Origin: Affinundibacterium seohonense
Lineage (GTDB): Bacteria > Pseudomonadota > Gammaproteobacteria > Burkholderiales > Burkholderiaceae_D
Direction: 5' to 3'
Assembly: GCF_014284305.1 (NCBI RefSeq)
Contig: NZ_JACOFW010000001.1
Coordinates: forward strand, 1 to 64,000
Length of the DNA stretch: 64,000 nt
The stretch's first letter is position 1; each line of letters opens with the position of its first letter. Below, piece after piece: positions 56,137 to 64,000 of the stretch. A model generated the notes under the pieces. That model was not told the origin of the DNA. It saw only the letters and a program-made list of their open reading frames with translations, and did no database searches. Position numbers and translations under genes: made by a program.

Positions 56137-58947
56137 ATGCATAATTACAAACGCTTACCGATAAGTTTTTTAGGATGCAAGGTGCTGAAAGCTGCTGCCT
56201 TATCTTCATTGCTTGTCTTCTCAAATGCATATGCGACTGGGCTAGGAAAGTTGACAGTGCTATCCTCACTTGGTCAACCATTGCGGGCAGAGATTGAATT
56301 AACGTCGCCGAATAAGGAGGAAATTAATTCCTTGGTGCCACGAGTGGCATCAATCGAAGCTTTTAGGCAGGCGAATATTGAGTTTAATCCTGCACTGTTG
56401 TCTTTGCGATTTGCCGTTGAGCAGCGCGGCAATTCTTATGTTATCCGCGTCACCTCCACCCAAGCGATGAATGAGCCTTGGGTTGATTTTTTGTTGGAAA
56501 TGAATGCCAGCAATGGAAAGTTGGTACGTGAGTATACTTTTTTGCTTGATCCTGCTGAGCTCGCTTCTGGACAGTCTGCACAAATCGCTAACCCTAGCGG
56601 CTCAATAAAATCTCAAGCGCCGATGCAAGCTTTGCCAGCAGAGTTAAAAGATAAAACGGCGAATGTCGACAGTAACACTATTAAGCGTACTTCGATAAAA
56701 AACACCGCTCCGTCAAACTCAGCTAGTACTGAAGGACGTCAATATCAGGTTAAGCAAGGCGATACGCTAATGCGCATCGCTTCGGCAAATTTAAATGGTG
56801 TTTCGTTAGATCAGATGTTGGTTAGTATTTATCGAGCCAATCCACAAGCTTTCGTGGGCGATAATATGAATCGCCTTAAAGCTGGGCAAATTTTAACGAT
56901 TCCTGATGCAGATACTGTGCGTTCGAATTCGCCATCTGATGCGCATTTGGTAGTGCAAACACATTCGGTAAACTTTAATGCATATCGTAATAAGCTGGCT
57001 GGTCAGATTTTGACAGCGCCATCGGAGTCTGTTGCGCAAAAAAAACAAGCTGCCAGTGGAGCTATAACTGCAAAGGTTAAAGAAGTTCCGACGGCTGCCA
57101 ACGAGGCAATAGATAAGTTAAAGTTGTCCAAAGTTGCTGATGCAAATGCAAAAAAAGCGCCAGTCAAAGGATTGACTGAAGAGGATAGGATTGCCAAAGA
57201 TAAAGCTCTAGCAGAAGCGAATGCAAGAATAAAAGAATTAGAAAAAAATGCGAGTGAGATGAATAAGCTTTTGGCTATGCCTACCAAAAGTGTAGCTGCA
57301 CAACCCTCTGTTCCGGCCGCGAGTGCGGCTACCGCTGCATCTAAATCTGTGCAGAAACCTGTTGAGGCTACAGTTGCATCTAAGCCAGCTTTGGCAACGG
57401 CGGTTGCGAGTGTTTCAGCATCAGTTTCAGCCCCGGCTCCAGCTGTTGCTAGCGCAAGTATATCGAAAACGGAAGCGGCCTCTGCGAACTCAAAGGCGTC
57501 CACTTCAGCTAGTGTAGCTGCGGCGAGTGCTGCCAGCGTGGCGAGTACACCAAAGCCGAAACGACCACCTTCACCACCACCAGCACCTATTGAGGAAGAG
57601 TCTAGTTGGTTTGATTCAAAATATTTAATTGCCGCAGGTTTACTCGCTGCAATTGGTGGTGCGATCGGTGTTTACTCTTCACGTAAAAAGAAAATTTCAC
57701 ATCAATTTGAAGACAGTATTTTGACTGGGTCGAGTTTAAAGGCAAACTCGATGTTTGGCTCAACTGGTGGCCAGAGTGTCGATACCAACAATAGTGTTTT
57801 TAATTCGAATTTTGCCCCATCTGCAAGTCAGCTTGATGCGAATGAAGTTGATCCTGTTGCTGAGGCGGATGTATACATAGCCTACGGACGTGATTCACAG
57901 GCTGAAGAGATTCTTAAAGAAGCATTGAGAACCCAACCAGATCGCCATGCGGTACGCCTTAAATTGTTGGAAATTTATTTTGGACGTAAGGATTTGCGGT
58001 CTTTTGAATTATTCGCCGGTGAGCTTTATGGTATGACTAGAGGTGAGGGCGATGAGTGGGGACAAGCGGCCTCCATGGGGATTTCACTTGACCCAAATAA
58101 TCCTCTTTATGCTGGTGCGAGTGCACAAGTCGAGGCTTATGCGTCTAATAGTTTGGGACAACCAACACAACCTTTGGAGGATTTGGATCCAGAGGCGTTA
58201 TTGGAGAACTCACTTTCAGAGGATATGTTGGATTCGATCAGTATTATTGATACGGCTTCGGCATTATCTGATGATCCTTTTGGAAGTGCTGAGAAAAGCA
58301 AATTAGAGTCTCTGGACAAAAATCCTGATTTTTCGTTAGATCAAGGTTTGGACTTTGATTTGGATATCTCTGAAAAAACCGAAGAGCAGGATGAGTTTCC
58401 GTTGACTCTGCCGGAGATCGATGCAGTGAGTTCGTTGAAGCCAGTTTTGGACGACGAGCCTATGCCAGTAATTGATTTTGGATCAATTGACTTCGATCTT
58501 GGCGCAGATGACGATAATGAAAATAGTGCTCCTGTTTCACTTGTCGATGGGGATCTTTCTGATAATCCCCCTAGTGAAAGTGAAACGAAGGATTCGGCTA
58601 TCGATGTTGTGAACGAGGGAATTGATTTCGGTTCTCTTGATTTTGTGATGAATGATGATGTTGCTGAACCTGCTGTGGACACACCATTATTGGCGACTGA
58701 AGATCTGGAATTGAATTTTGGTGAAGAGGCAACCAGCGAATTAGATTCGGCAGATGTGCACTTCGACTCCCCAAGTGAGGATGTTTCACCATATAACGCG
58801 GAAATGGCAACTAAATTAGATTTAGCTGTGGCTTATAGAGAAATTGGTGATAAAGAAGGTGCGCGTGAACTACTTGATGAAGTTATTAAAGGTGGTTCAG
58901 GAGAGCAAATCGATAAAGCTAGAAAAATGCTTGAACAGTTGAATTGA
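56137..58947 (+). CDS. fimV: pilus assembly/peptidoglycan-binding protein FimV
   Basis: Inner-membrane protein with a large periplasmic part, needed for type IV pilus function and polar organisation; 936 residues. A signal or anchor sequence is followed by the FimV N-terminal domain (GLGKLTVLSSLGQPLRAEIELTS) and a LysM domain (about 202-260: YQVKQGDTLMRIASANL). A low-complexity Ala/Ser/Val/Pro region (about 380-500), a membrane helix (about 506-525), and an acidic cytoplasmic region follow. TPR-like helices and the C-terminal FimV motif (EMATKLDLAVAYREIGDKEGARELLDEVIKGG) close it. ATG 56137 after AGGAAAT is preferred to an upstream TTG. Confidence 0.93.
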   Translation: MHNYKRLPISFLGCKVLKAAALSSLLVFSNAYATGLGKLTVLSSLGQPLRAEIELTSPNKEEINSLVPRVASIEAFRQANIEFNPALLSLRFAVEQRGNSYVIRVTSTQAMNEPWVDFLLEMNASNGKLVREYTFLLDPAELASGQSAQIANPSGSIKSQAPMQALPAELKDKTANVDSNTIKRTSIKNTAPSNSASTEGRQYQVKQGDTLMRIASANLNGVSLDQMLVSIYRANPQAFVGDNMNRLKAGQILTIPDADTVRSNSPSDAHLVVQTHSVNFNAYRNKLAGQILTAPSESVAQKKQAASGAITAKVKEVPTAANEAIDKLKLSKVADANAKKAPVKGLTEEDRIAKDKALAEANARIKELEKNASEMNKLLAMPTKSVAAQPSVPAASAATAASKSVQKPVEATVASKPALATAVASVSASVSAPAPAVASASISKTEAASANSKASTSASVAAASAASVASTPKPKRPPSPPPAPIEEESSWFDSKYLIAAGLLAAIGGAIGVYSSRKKKISHQFEDSILTGSSLKANSMFGSTGGQSVDTNNSVFNSNFAPSASQLDANEVDPVAEADVYIAYGRDSQAEEILKEALRTQPDRHAVRLKLLEIYFGRKDLRSFELFAGELYGMTRGEGDEWGQAASMGISLDPNNPLYAGASAQVEAYASNSLGQPTQPLEDLDPEALLENSLSEDMLDSISIIDTASALSDDPFGSAEKSKLESLDKNPDFSLDQGLDFDLDISEKTEEQDEFPLTLPEIDAVSSLKPVLDDEPMPVIDFGSIDFDLGADDDNENSAPVSLVDGDLSDNPPSESETKDSAIDVVNEGIDFGSLDFVMNDDVAEPAVDTPLLATEDLELNFGEEATSELDSADVHFDSPSEDVSPYNAEMATKLDLAVAYREIGDKEGARELLDEVIKGGSGEQIDKARKMLEQLN

Positions 58948-58965
58948 TCGTAGTTTTTTTATATG

Positions 58966-58997
58966 AAAAGGGCGCTGGTTTTCAGCGCCCATTTTTA
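58966..58997 (+). terminator. intrinsic terminator after fimV
   Basis: GGGCGCTG (58970-58977) pairs with CAGCGCCC (58983-58990), followed by ATTTTTATTTT. It lies 22 bases after the fimV stop and only about 20 bases before truA, so truA may be read through or have a start inside it. Confidence 0.8.
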
Positions 58998-59015
58998 TTT
59001 TAAGTGTATTGATTG

Positions 59016-59834
59016 ATGACGTTAAATAGAATTATTTTAGGGGTTGAATATCAAGGTACTGGTTACCAAGGGTGGCAAACACAGCCAGGTGGAAACACGG
59101 TTCAGGATACTCTTGAGTTGGCGCTGGCTAAATTTGTTAGGGCGGAAGTTCATACTATGTGTGCTGGGCGTACCGATGCTGGGGTGCACGCTATTGAGCA
59201 GGTTGTGCATTTTGATACCGTATTACAAAGAGAATTGTATTCTTGGGTGAATGGCGTTAATGCATTTTTACCACCAAATATTGCGGTGCGATGGGCGCGA
59301 CAAATTTCTGTTGATGCGCAAGATCAAAGCGCTTTTCATGCACGCTTCAGTGCTTTTTCTCGCACTTATCATTACTTGTTATACAACGCTAACATCAGAT
59401 CACCTTTATGGGCTGACAAAGCTGGTTGGTTTTTCCGTCCATTGCATCTTGAGTTGATGCAGCAAGGAGCCGAGTACCTCGTTGGCGAGCATGATTTTAC
59501 GGTTTTTCGTGCTGCTGGCTGTCAAGCAAAATCGCCATTCAAGCATATGTACGAAGTGAAGATACGTCGACAGGATGATTTGATTGTATTTACTTTGCGC
59601 GCAAATGCATTCTTACATCACATGGTTAGGAATATTGTTGGTTCATTGATTTTTGTTGGGATGCAAAAACGGGATCCTGTGTGGATTCAAGAATTGATGG
59701 AAACGAGAGATCGAAGCCTCGCAGCACCAACTTTTATGCCTGATGGTTTATATCTGGCAAAAATTGGCTATGATGAAAAGTGGGATTTGCCAAGTGTGAA
59801 TGGCGAAAATCTGCCATATGGATTACATTTTTAA
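59016..59834 (+). CDS. truA: tRNA pseudouridine synthase TruA
   Basis: Makes pseudouridine at positions 38-40 of tRNA; 272 residues. Catalytic aspartate D54 is in AGRTDAGVHA, and FHARFSAFSRTYHYLLYN and NAFLHHMVRNIVGSLIFVG are family segments. The frame opens with a TTG at 59013 just before ATG 59016; the ATG is taken as start. Confidence 0.95.
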   Translation: MTLNRIILGVEYQGTGYQGWQTQPGGNTVQDTLELALAKFVRAEVHTMCAGRTDAGVHAIEQVVHFDTVLQRELYSWVNGVNAFLPPNIAVRWARQISVDAQDQSAFHARFSAFSRTYHYLLYNANIRSPLWADKAGWFFRPLHLELMQQGAEYLVGEHDFTVFRAAGCQAKSPFKHMYEVKIRRQDDLIVFTLRANAFLHHMVRNIVGSLIFVGMQKRDPVWIQELMETRDRSLAAPTFMPDGLYLAKIGYDEKWDLPSVNGENLPYGLHF

Positions 59835-59953
59835 GGTGCGTTTTTCATTTGCTGTTTGGTGAAAATTCAAGGTGTTTTTGACTTGCTTAAAGGAAATTAG
59901 GGCAGTCAAGGGCGAAATCCGGTAAAATGACGTTTTTGCATAACCCAAATTTT

Positions 59954-59997
59954 AGGCGCTCGCCTGGGTAAGCTGCCCAGTTTTAGCGCCTTTTTTT
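59954..59997 (+). terminator. terminator-like stem-loop in front of lepA
   Basis: Outer stem AGGCGCT (59954-59960) / AGCGCCT (59985-59991) with an inner CTGGG(TA)/(TG)CCCAG stem, then seven T. Its position, 120 bases after truA and 25 before lepA, means it either ends the truA transcript or sits in the lepA leader. Confidence 0.7.
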
Positions 59998-60021
59998 GTA
60001 ATCGGTTTTTTAGTCTATCTA

Positions 60022-61815
60022 ATGAATAATATTCGTAATTTTTCTATTATCGCCCATATCGACCATGGTAAATCCACCTTGGCTGATCGTATTATCCAAT
60101 TGTGCGGGGGCTTGTCTGATCGTGAAATGGAAGCACAAGTTCTTGATTCGATGGACATTGAGCGTGAGCGGGGAATTACGATCAAGGCACAAACAGCCGC
60201 TTTGCAATACAAATCGCTCGATGGCCAAATTTATAATTTGAATTTGATTGATACCCCGGGGCATGTGGACTTTAGCTATGAAGTGAGTCGTTCACTGTCT
60301 GCTTGTGAAGGTGCCTTGTTGGTAGTAGATGCTTCACAGGGGGTAGAGGCGCAAACGGTTGCAAATTGTTATACGGCTATTGAGTTAGGGGTCGAAGTCG
60401 TTCCTGTTTTGAATAAAATTGACTTGCCGTCAGCTGACCCGGATAACGCGATTAGTGAAATTGAAGAGGTGATTGGGATTGATGCGAGCGATGCAGTGCA
60501 TTGCTCCGCCAAAACGGGTTTGGGTGTTCGCGATATTTTAGAGTCTTTGATTGTTAAAGTGCCGCCGCCGAAAGGGGATCCCACTGCACCATTGCAAGCC
60601 TTAATTATTGACTCTTGGTTTGATAATTATGTTGGTGTCGTGATGTTAGTGCGAATTGTGAATGGCACGCTTCGCCCAAAGGACAAAATTCTTTTTATGG
60701 CAACTGAAGCGCAACACTTAGTTGAAAGTGTTGGTGTTTTTACGCCGAAGTCTTTGAGCCGGACCGAATTATCGGCAGGACAGGTTGGTTTTATTATTGC
60801 AGGAATTAAAGAATTAAAAGCGGCAAAGGTCGGCGATACAATCACGACCGTTGGTCGTGTGGCGACCGAACCTTTGCCAGGTTTTAAAGAAGTCCAGCCA
60901 CAGGTGTTTGCCGGCTTATTTCCAGTTGAGGCTAATCAATATGATGCGCTTCGAGATTCCTTGGAAAAATTGAAATTAAATGACGCTGCGTTAATGTATG
61001 AACCCGAAGTTTCTCAGGCTCTAGGTTTTGGTTTTCGTTGTGGCTTCCTCGGCTTACTGCACATGGAGATTGTGCAAGAACGCTTGGAACGAGAATTTGA
61101 TATGGATCTCATCACAACGGCGCCGACCGTGGTGTATGAAGTTGTCATGGGCGATGGCACCATTTTGATGGTTGATAATCCTTCTAAGATGCCAGATCCC
61201 TCAAAGATTGAAGAAATTCGCGAGCCTATTGTGACGGTCAATCTGTATATGCCGCAAGAATATGTCGGTTCAGTGATTACTTTGTGCACATCTAAGCGTG
61301 GCGTGCAGATGGACATGAATTATCACGGTCGGCAGGTGAAGCTCACTTATGAAATGCCGATGGCAGAAATTGTTTTAGATTTCTTTGACCGTCTGAAGTC
61401 AACTTCACGTGGTTATGCGTCGATGGATTATGAGTTTAAAGAGTATCGTGCGGCTGATGTTGTCAAAGTCGACATGCTCATCAATAGCGAAAAAGTTGAC
61501 GCTCTTGCCATTATTGTACATCGCGCGAATGCGCATTATCGCGGTCGAGCTGTCGCTGCAAAAATGCGTGAGCTGATTCCTCGCCAAATGTTTGATGTTG
61601 CGATTCAGGCGGCAATTGGTGCAAATATTATTTCTCGTGAAAACGTCAAAGCCTTACGGAAAAATGTCCTCGCAAAGTGCTATGGCGGTGATATTAGCCG
61701 TAAGCGTAAATTGTTGGAGAAACAAAAGGCTGGTAAAAAACGTATGAAACAAGTGGGTTCTGTGGAAATTCCGCAAGAAGCATTCTTGGCCATTTTACAG
61801 GTGGAAGAAAAATGA
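60022..61815 (+). CDS. lepA: elongation factor 4 (LepA)
   Basis: Ribosome-associated translational GTPase of 597 residues. G-motifs: AHIDHGKST (G1), the [12 protein letters not shown] switch I region, DTPGHVDF (G3), NKIDLPSA (G4) and SAKTG (G5). The unique C-terminal domain ([25 protein letters not shown]) is present. First gene of lepA–lepB–DUF4845–rnc. A stem-loop lies directly upstream. Confidence 0.97.
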   Translation: MNNIRNFSIIAHIDHGKSTLADRIIQLCGGLSDREMEAQVLDSMDIERERGITIKAQTAALQYKSLDGQIYNLNLIDTPGHVDFSYEVSRSLSACEGALLVVDASQGVEAQTVANCYTAIELGVEVVPVLNKIDLPSADPDNAISEIEEVIGIDASDAVHCSAKTGLGVRDILESLIVKVPPPKGDPTAPLQALIIDSWFDNYVGVVMLVRIVNGTLRPKDKILFMATEAQHLVESVGVFTPKSLSRTELSAGQVGFIIAGIKELKAAKVGDTITTVGRVATEPLPGFKEVQPQVFAGLFPVEANQYDALRDSLEKLKLNDAALMYEPEVSQALGFGFRCGFLGLLHMEIVQERLEREFDMDLITTAPTVVYEVVMGDGTILMVDNPSKMPDPSKIEEIREPIVTVNLYMPQEYVGSVITLCTSKRGVQMDMNYHGRQVKLTYEMPMAEIVLDFFDRLKSTSRGYASMDYEFKEYRAADVVKVDMLINSEKVDALAIIVHRANAHYRGRAVAAKMRELIPRQMFDVAIQAAIGANIISRENVKALRKNVLAKCYGGDISRKRKLLEKQKAGKKRMKQVGSVEIPQEAFLAILQVEEK

Positions 61816-62708
61816 GTTTGCAATCGTTAATTGGGAATTTCTCTTTAATTCTATTTGTCCTTCTGATAGTTACTGGCTTGATCTGGGCTTTTGATCGTTT
61901 TGTATTGGCGCCAAAGAGAAAGTTAAATGCAATAACTGTCTTGCGTGAATTTGATCAAAAGACAAATGCTAATTCGTCTGCGCGGGCGTCTTTAGAAGCG
62001 AGTTTATTGAGGCAGCCAGCATGGGTTGAGTATTCAGGAAGTTTTTTTCCGGTGATCGCTTTGGTTTTTGTATTGCGTTCATTCTTATTCGAACCATTCA
62101 AAATTCCTTCAGGGTCGATGCTTCCTACGCTTTATGTTGGTGATTTTATTTTGGTAAATAAATTTACTTACGGGATTCGTTTGCCTATCATTGATAAAAA
62201 AATAGTTGCCATCAATGATCCACAGCGCGGCGATGTTATGGTTTTTAAATTTCCCAAAGATCCGACACAAAATTATATAAAAAGGATAGTGGGGATTCCA
62301 GGTGACACGGTGGTGTACAAGAATAAGCAACTAACGGTCAATGGGGTGGCAAGCGAATATGAAAGCCAGGCTGATTTCTTACATGAAGGTTCGCAGCTAA
62401 GTTATTCTAAACAATTTAATGAAAAATCAAACAACTTAGCCCATAAGGTGTTAAATGATGATGACCGCCAGCCTGGAATTTATATGTTTGGTGAGGCGGA
62501 TTTTCCATACGCTAATCAATGTCAATACAATGCCGAAGGCGTGACATGTAAGGTGCCAGTAGGGCATTACTTTATGATGGGCGACAATCGTGATAATAGT
62601 CAGGACAGTCGATACTGGGGATTTGTTCCTGATCAAAATATTGTCGGAAAAGCTTTTTTCATCTGGATGAATTTTAGTGATTTGAAGCGTATTGGTGGTT
62701 TTCAATAA
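61812..62708 (+). CDS. lepB: signal peptidase I
   Basis: Removes signal peptides from exported proteins at the periplasmic face of the inner membrane; 298 residues. Two N-terminal helices, then the catalytic S102 in [10 protein letters not shown] and K157 in [11 protein letters not shown] (55 apart, as in E. coli), and [17 protein letters not shown] near the end. Its ATG overlaps the lepA stop by 4 bases. Confidence 0.96.
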   Translation: MSLQSLIGNFSLILFVLLIVTGLIWAFDRFVLAPKRKLNAITVLREFDQKTNANSSARASLEASLLRQPAWVEYSGSFFPVIALVFVLRSFLFEPFKIPSGSMLPTLYVGDFILVNKFTYGIRLPIIDKKIVAINDPQRGDVMVFKFPKDPTQNYIKRIVGIPGDTVVYKNKQLTVNGVASEYESQADFLHEGSQLSYSKQFNEKSNNLAHKVLNDDDRQPGIYMFGEADFPYANQCQYNAEGVTCKVPVGHYFMMGDNRDNSQDSRYWGFVPDQNIVGKAFFIWMNFSDLKRIGGFQ

Positions 62709-62723
62709 GAACGGAGAGAGATT

Positions 62724-63119
62724 ATGCATGTTCGTCAGTGTTTACCAATTAAAAAGCATCGTGGGATGTCCCTGATCGGTTTGATTTTTGTACTGGGAAT
62801 TCTTGCGGTGATCGTATTGTTAGCTTCTAAGATCGTACCGACTGTAATTGAATATGTGTCGATAAAACGCGCTGTTCAATATGCTAAATCGAATGGAAAC
62901 TCAGCGAAAGAAATACAAACTGCATTTAGTAAGCAGGCCGACGTCGGCTATATCACCTCACTAGCAGCAAGTGATCTGATCATCGAAAAAAGTGAAACAG
63001 GCTTGGAGGTCAGTTTTTTCTACACAAAAAAGATTCCATTAGTTGGACCTGCAAGTTTATTGCTTGAATATGAGGGCACCACTGCAAAAAGTGGATCGAC
63101 TAAAAAGAAACAAGAGTAA
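62724..63119 (+). CDS. DUF4845 pilin-like membrane protein
   Basis: A 131-residue protein. A basic N-terminus (KKHRGMSLIGLIFVLGILAVIVLLASK) with a hydrophobic helix resembles a pseudopilin, though the usual cleavage motif is not clear. The rest (SIKRAVQYAKSNGNSAKEIQTAFSKQADVGYI) is DUF4845-like. Such genes are regularly found between lepB and rnc in betaproteobacteria. Function unknown. Confidence 0.85.
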   Translation: MHVRQCLPIKKHRGMSLIGLIFVLGILAVIVLLASKIVPTVIEYVSIKRAVQYAKSNGNSAKEIQTAFSKQADVGYITSLAASDLIIEKSETGLEVSFFYTKKIPLVGPASLLLEYEGTTAKSGSTKKKQE

Positions 63120-63128
63120 GTAGGGGTT

Positions 63129-63983
63129 ATGAACGAACAGTTGTTGCAAAAGCGGTTGGGGCACCAATTTAATGATGTTGCACTTTTGCAGCAAGCATTG
63201 ACGCATCGAAGTCATAGCGTTAGCCATAATGAACGCTTGGAATTTTTAGGTGACTCAATACTCAATTGTGTAGTCGCTTCGATTTTATTCGACACCTTTG
63301 AAAGCATTGATGAAGGTGATTTATCTCGGGTTCGTGCGAATTTGGTCAAACAGCAATCCTTGTTTGAGATTGCGCAAAAAATGGAACTCTCCCAATTTCT
63401 GCGATTGGGTGAAGGAGAATTAAAATCTGGTGGTTTTCGCCGTCCTTCAATTTTGGCGGATACGTTGGAAGCTTTGTTTGGTGCCATTTATCTTGACGCG
63501 GGATTTGAGGCTGCGCGTAGGGTAATACGTTCTTTGTATGAACCTATTCTGGTGTCAGTCGACCCAACAACTTTGGGCAAAGATGCCAAAACCTTGTTGC
63601 AAGAGTTTTTGCAAAGTAAAAAAATCGCACTGCCGCAATATAACGTTGTCGCGACTCATGGTGCAGCACATAATCAGGAATTTGAAATTGAATGTCTGGT
63701 ACCTAAGTTGGAAATTCAAGTTTTCGGTACAGGCGGAAGTCGTCGAGCGGGGGAACAGGCAGCAGCCAAGCTGGCACTAGAAACTGCTGTTAAGTTGTTG
63801 TCGAAGACCCCTAATGGCAAAAAATCTAAACCACGTACTTCACAATTGAAATTAGCTGGCATCGCAACGATACAAACCAGTAATAAAGTCAACGATGCCG
63901 CTGTATCAGCACGAGTGGCTGATGTTACTAACGAAGAACAGCTTTCTTTGGACGTAACCGTGCCAGAGACTTCACAAAAATAA
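63129..63983 (+). CDS. rnc: ribonuclease III
   Basis: Double-strand-specific RNase for rRNA and mRNA processing; 284 residues. Catalytic signature [14 protein letters not shown] with the acidic residues; [17 protein letters not shown] is the second metal site. A dsRNA-binding domain covers about 155-220 ([14 protein letters not shown] ... [17 protein letters not shown]). A poorly conserved tail of about 60 residues extends beyond the E. coli length (226), as often in this group. The normal next gene, era, would start at or just beyond the window edge; an ATG at 63993 is the only trace. Confidence 0.95.
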   Translation: MNEQLLQKRLGHQFNDVALLQQALTHRSHSVSHNERLEFLGDSILNCVVASILFDTFESIDEGDLSRVRANLVKQQSLFEIAQKMELSQFLRLGEGELKSGGFRRPSILADTLEALFGAIYLDAGFEAARRVIRSLYEPILVSVDPTTLGKDAKTLLQEFLQSKKIALPQYNVVATHGAAHNQEFEIECLVPKLEIQVFGTGGSRRAGEQAAAKLALETAVKLLSKTPNGKKSKPRTSQLKLAGIATIQTSNKVNDAAVSARVADVTNEEQLSLDVTVPETSQK

Positions 63984-64000
63984 ACAATAAAGATGAAATG

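Noticed and set aside
57003..57503. 166-codon minus-strand frame opposite fimV
   Set aside because: It mirrors the Ala/Ser/Val low-complexity region of fimV; no ribosome site or family resemblance.
1..64000. CRISPR arrays, insertion sequences, prophage or integron genes
   Set aside because: No regularly spaced identical repeats, transposase, integrase or phage structural genes were recognised on reading either strand.

Overview
The window is chromosomal DNA from a betaproteobacterium, most likely Burkholderiales/Oxalobacteraceae of an Undibacterium-like type. This is inferred from gene order: tRNA-Leu–tig–clpP–clpX–lon, rpsF–priB–rpsR–rplI–dnaB, leuC–entericidin–leuD–leuB–asd–fimV–truA and lepA–lepB–DUF4845–rnc are all arrangements typical of that group. 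No phage, plasmid or insertion-sequence genes and no CRISPR array were seen. The right two thirds is ordinary core genome; the left third is more accessory.

Left part (1-20.5 kb). After about 1 kb without a convincing gene comes an apparent acetate/short-acid locus: an MHS-family permease, an OmpR-type response regulator, acetyl-CoA synthetase (acs), a 66-residue membrane protein, a 930-residue solute-symporter/histidine-kinase fusion resembling CbrA/CrbS, and a stand-alone receiver protein. Three ACGTAAG heptamers with an exact 11-bp period lie between the OmpR-type gene and acs. Two long imperfect palindromes, probably small non-autonomous repeats, lie inside this locus, and one forms the 3' end of the kinase gene. 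Next come a GbsR/MarR-type regulator with cydA–cydB (cyanide-insensitive type bd oxidase), a truncated rlmI lacking its methyltransferase domain, several poorly known genes, an orphan sugar-type solute-binding protein and a FixJ-type two-component pair.

Middle (20.8-32.6 kb). A large TonB-dependent receptor is followed by the squalene genes hpnE, hpnD and hpnC. These are interrupted by an oppositely oriented lipoprotein gene made of three repeated domains. An RND efflux adaptor–pump operon follows.

Right part (32.8-64 kb). tRNA-Leu(UAG) leads into trigger factor, ClpP, ClpX and Lon. LexA has two SOS boxes. The S6–PriB–S18–L9 operon has a candidate S6:S18-binding leader. DnaB may be translated from a leaderless message. 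Then come a DUF47–Pit phosphate transport pair, a LytS/LytR-like two-component system, a receiver–DUF3369–GGDEF–EAL protein with a degenerate GGDEF motif, chorismate synthase, the leucine operon with an embedded entericidin lipoprotein, aspartate-semialdehyde dehydrogenase, FimV, TruA, and the LepA–LepB–DUF4845–RNase III operon, which reaches the right edge.

All assignments come from reading the sequence and from memory of protein families; no database search was run.
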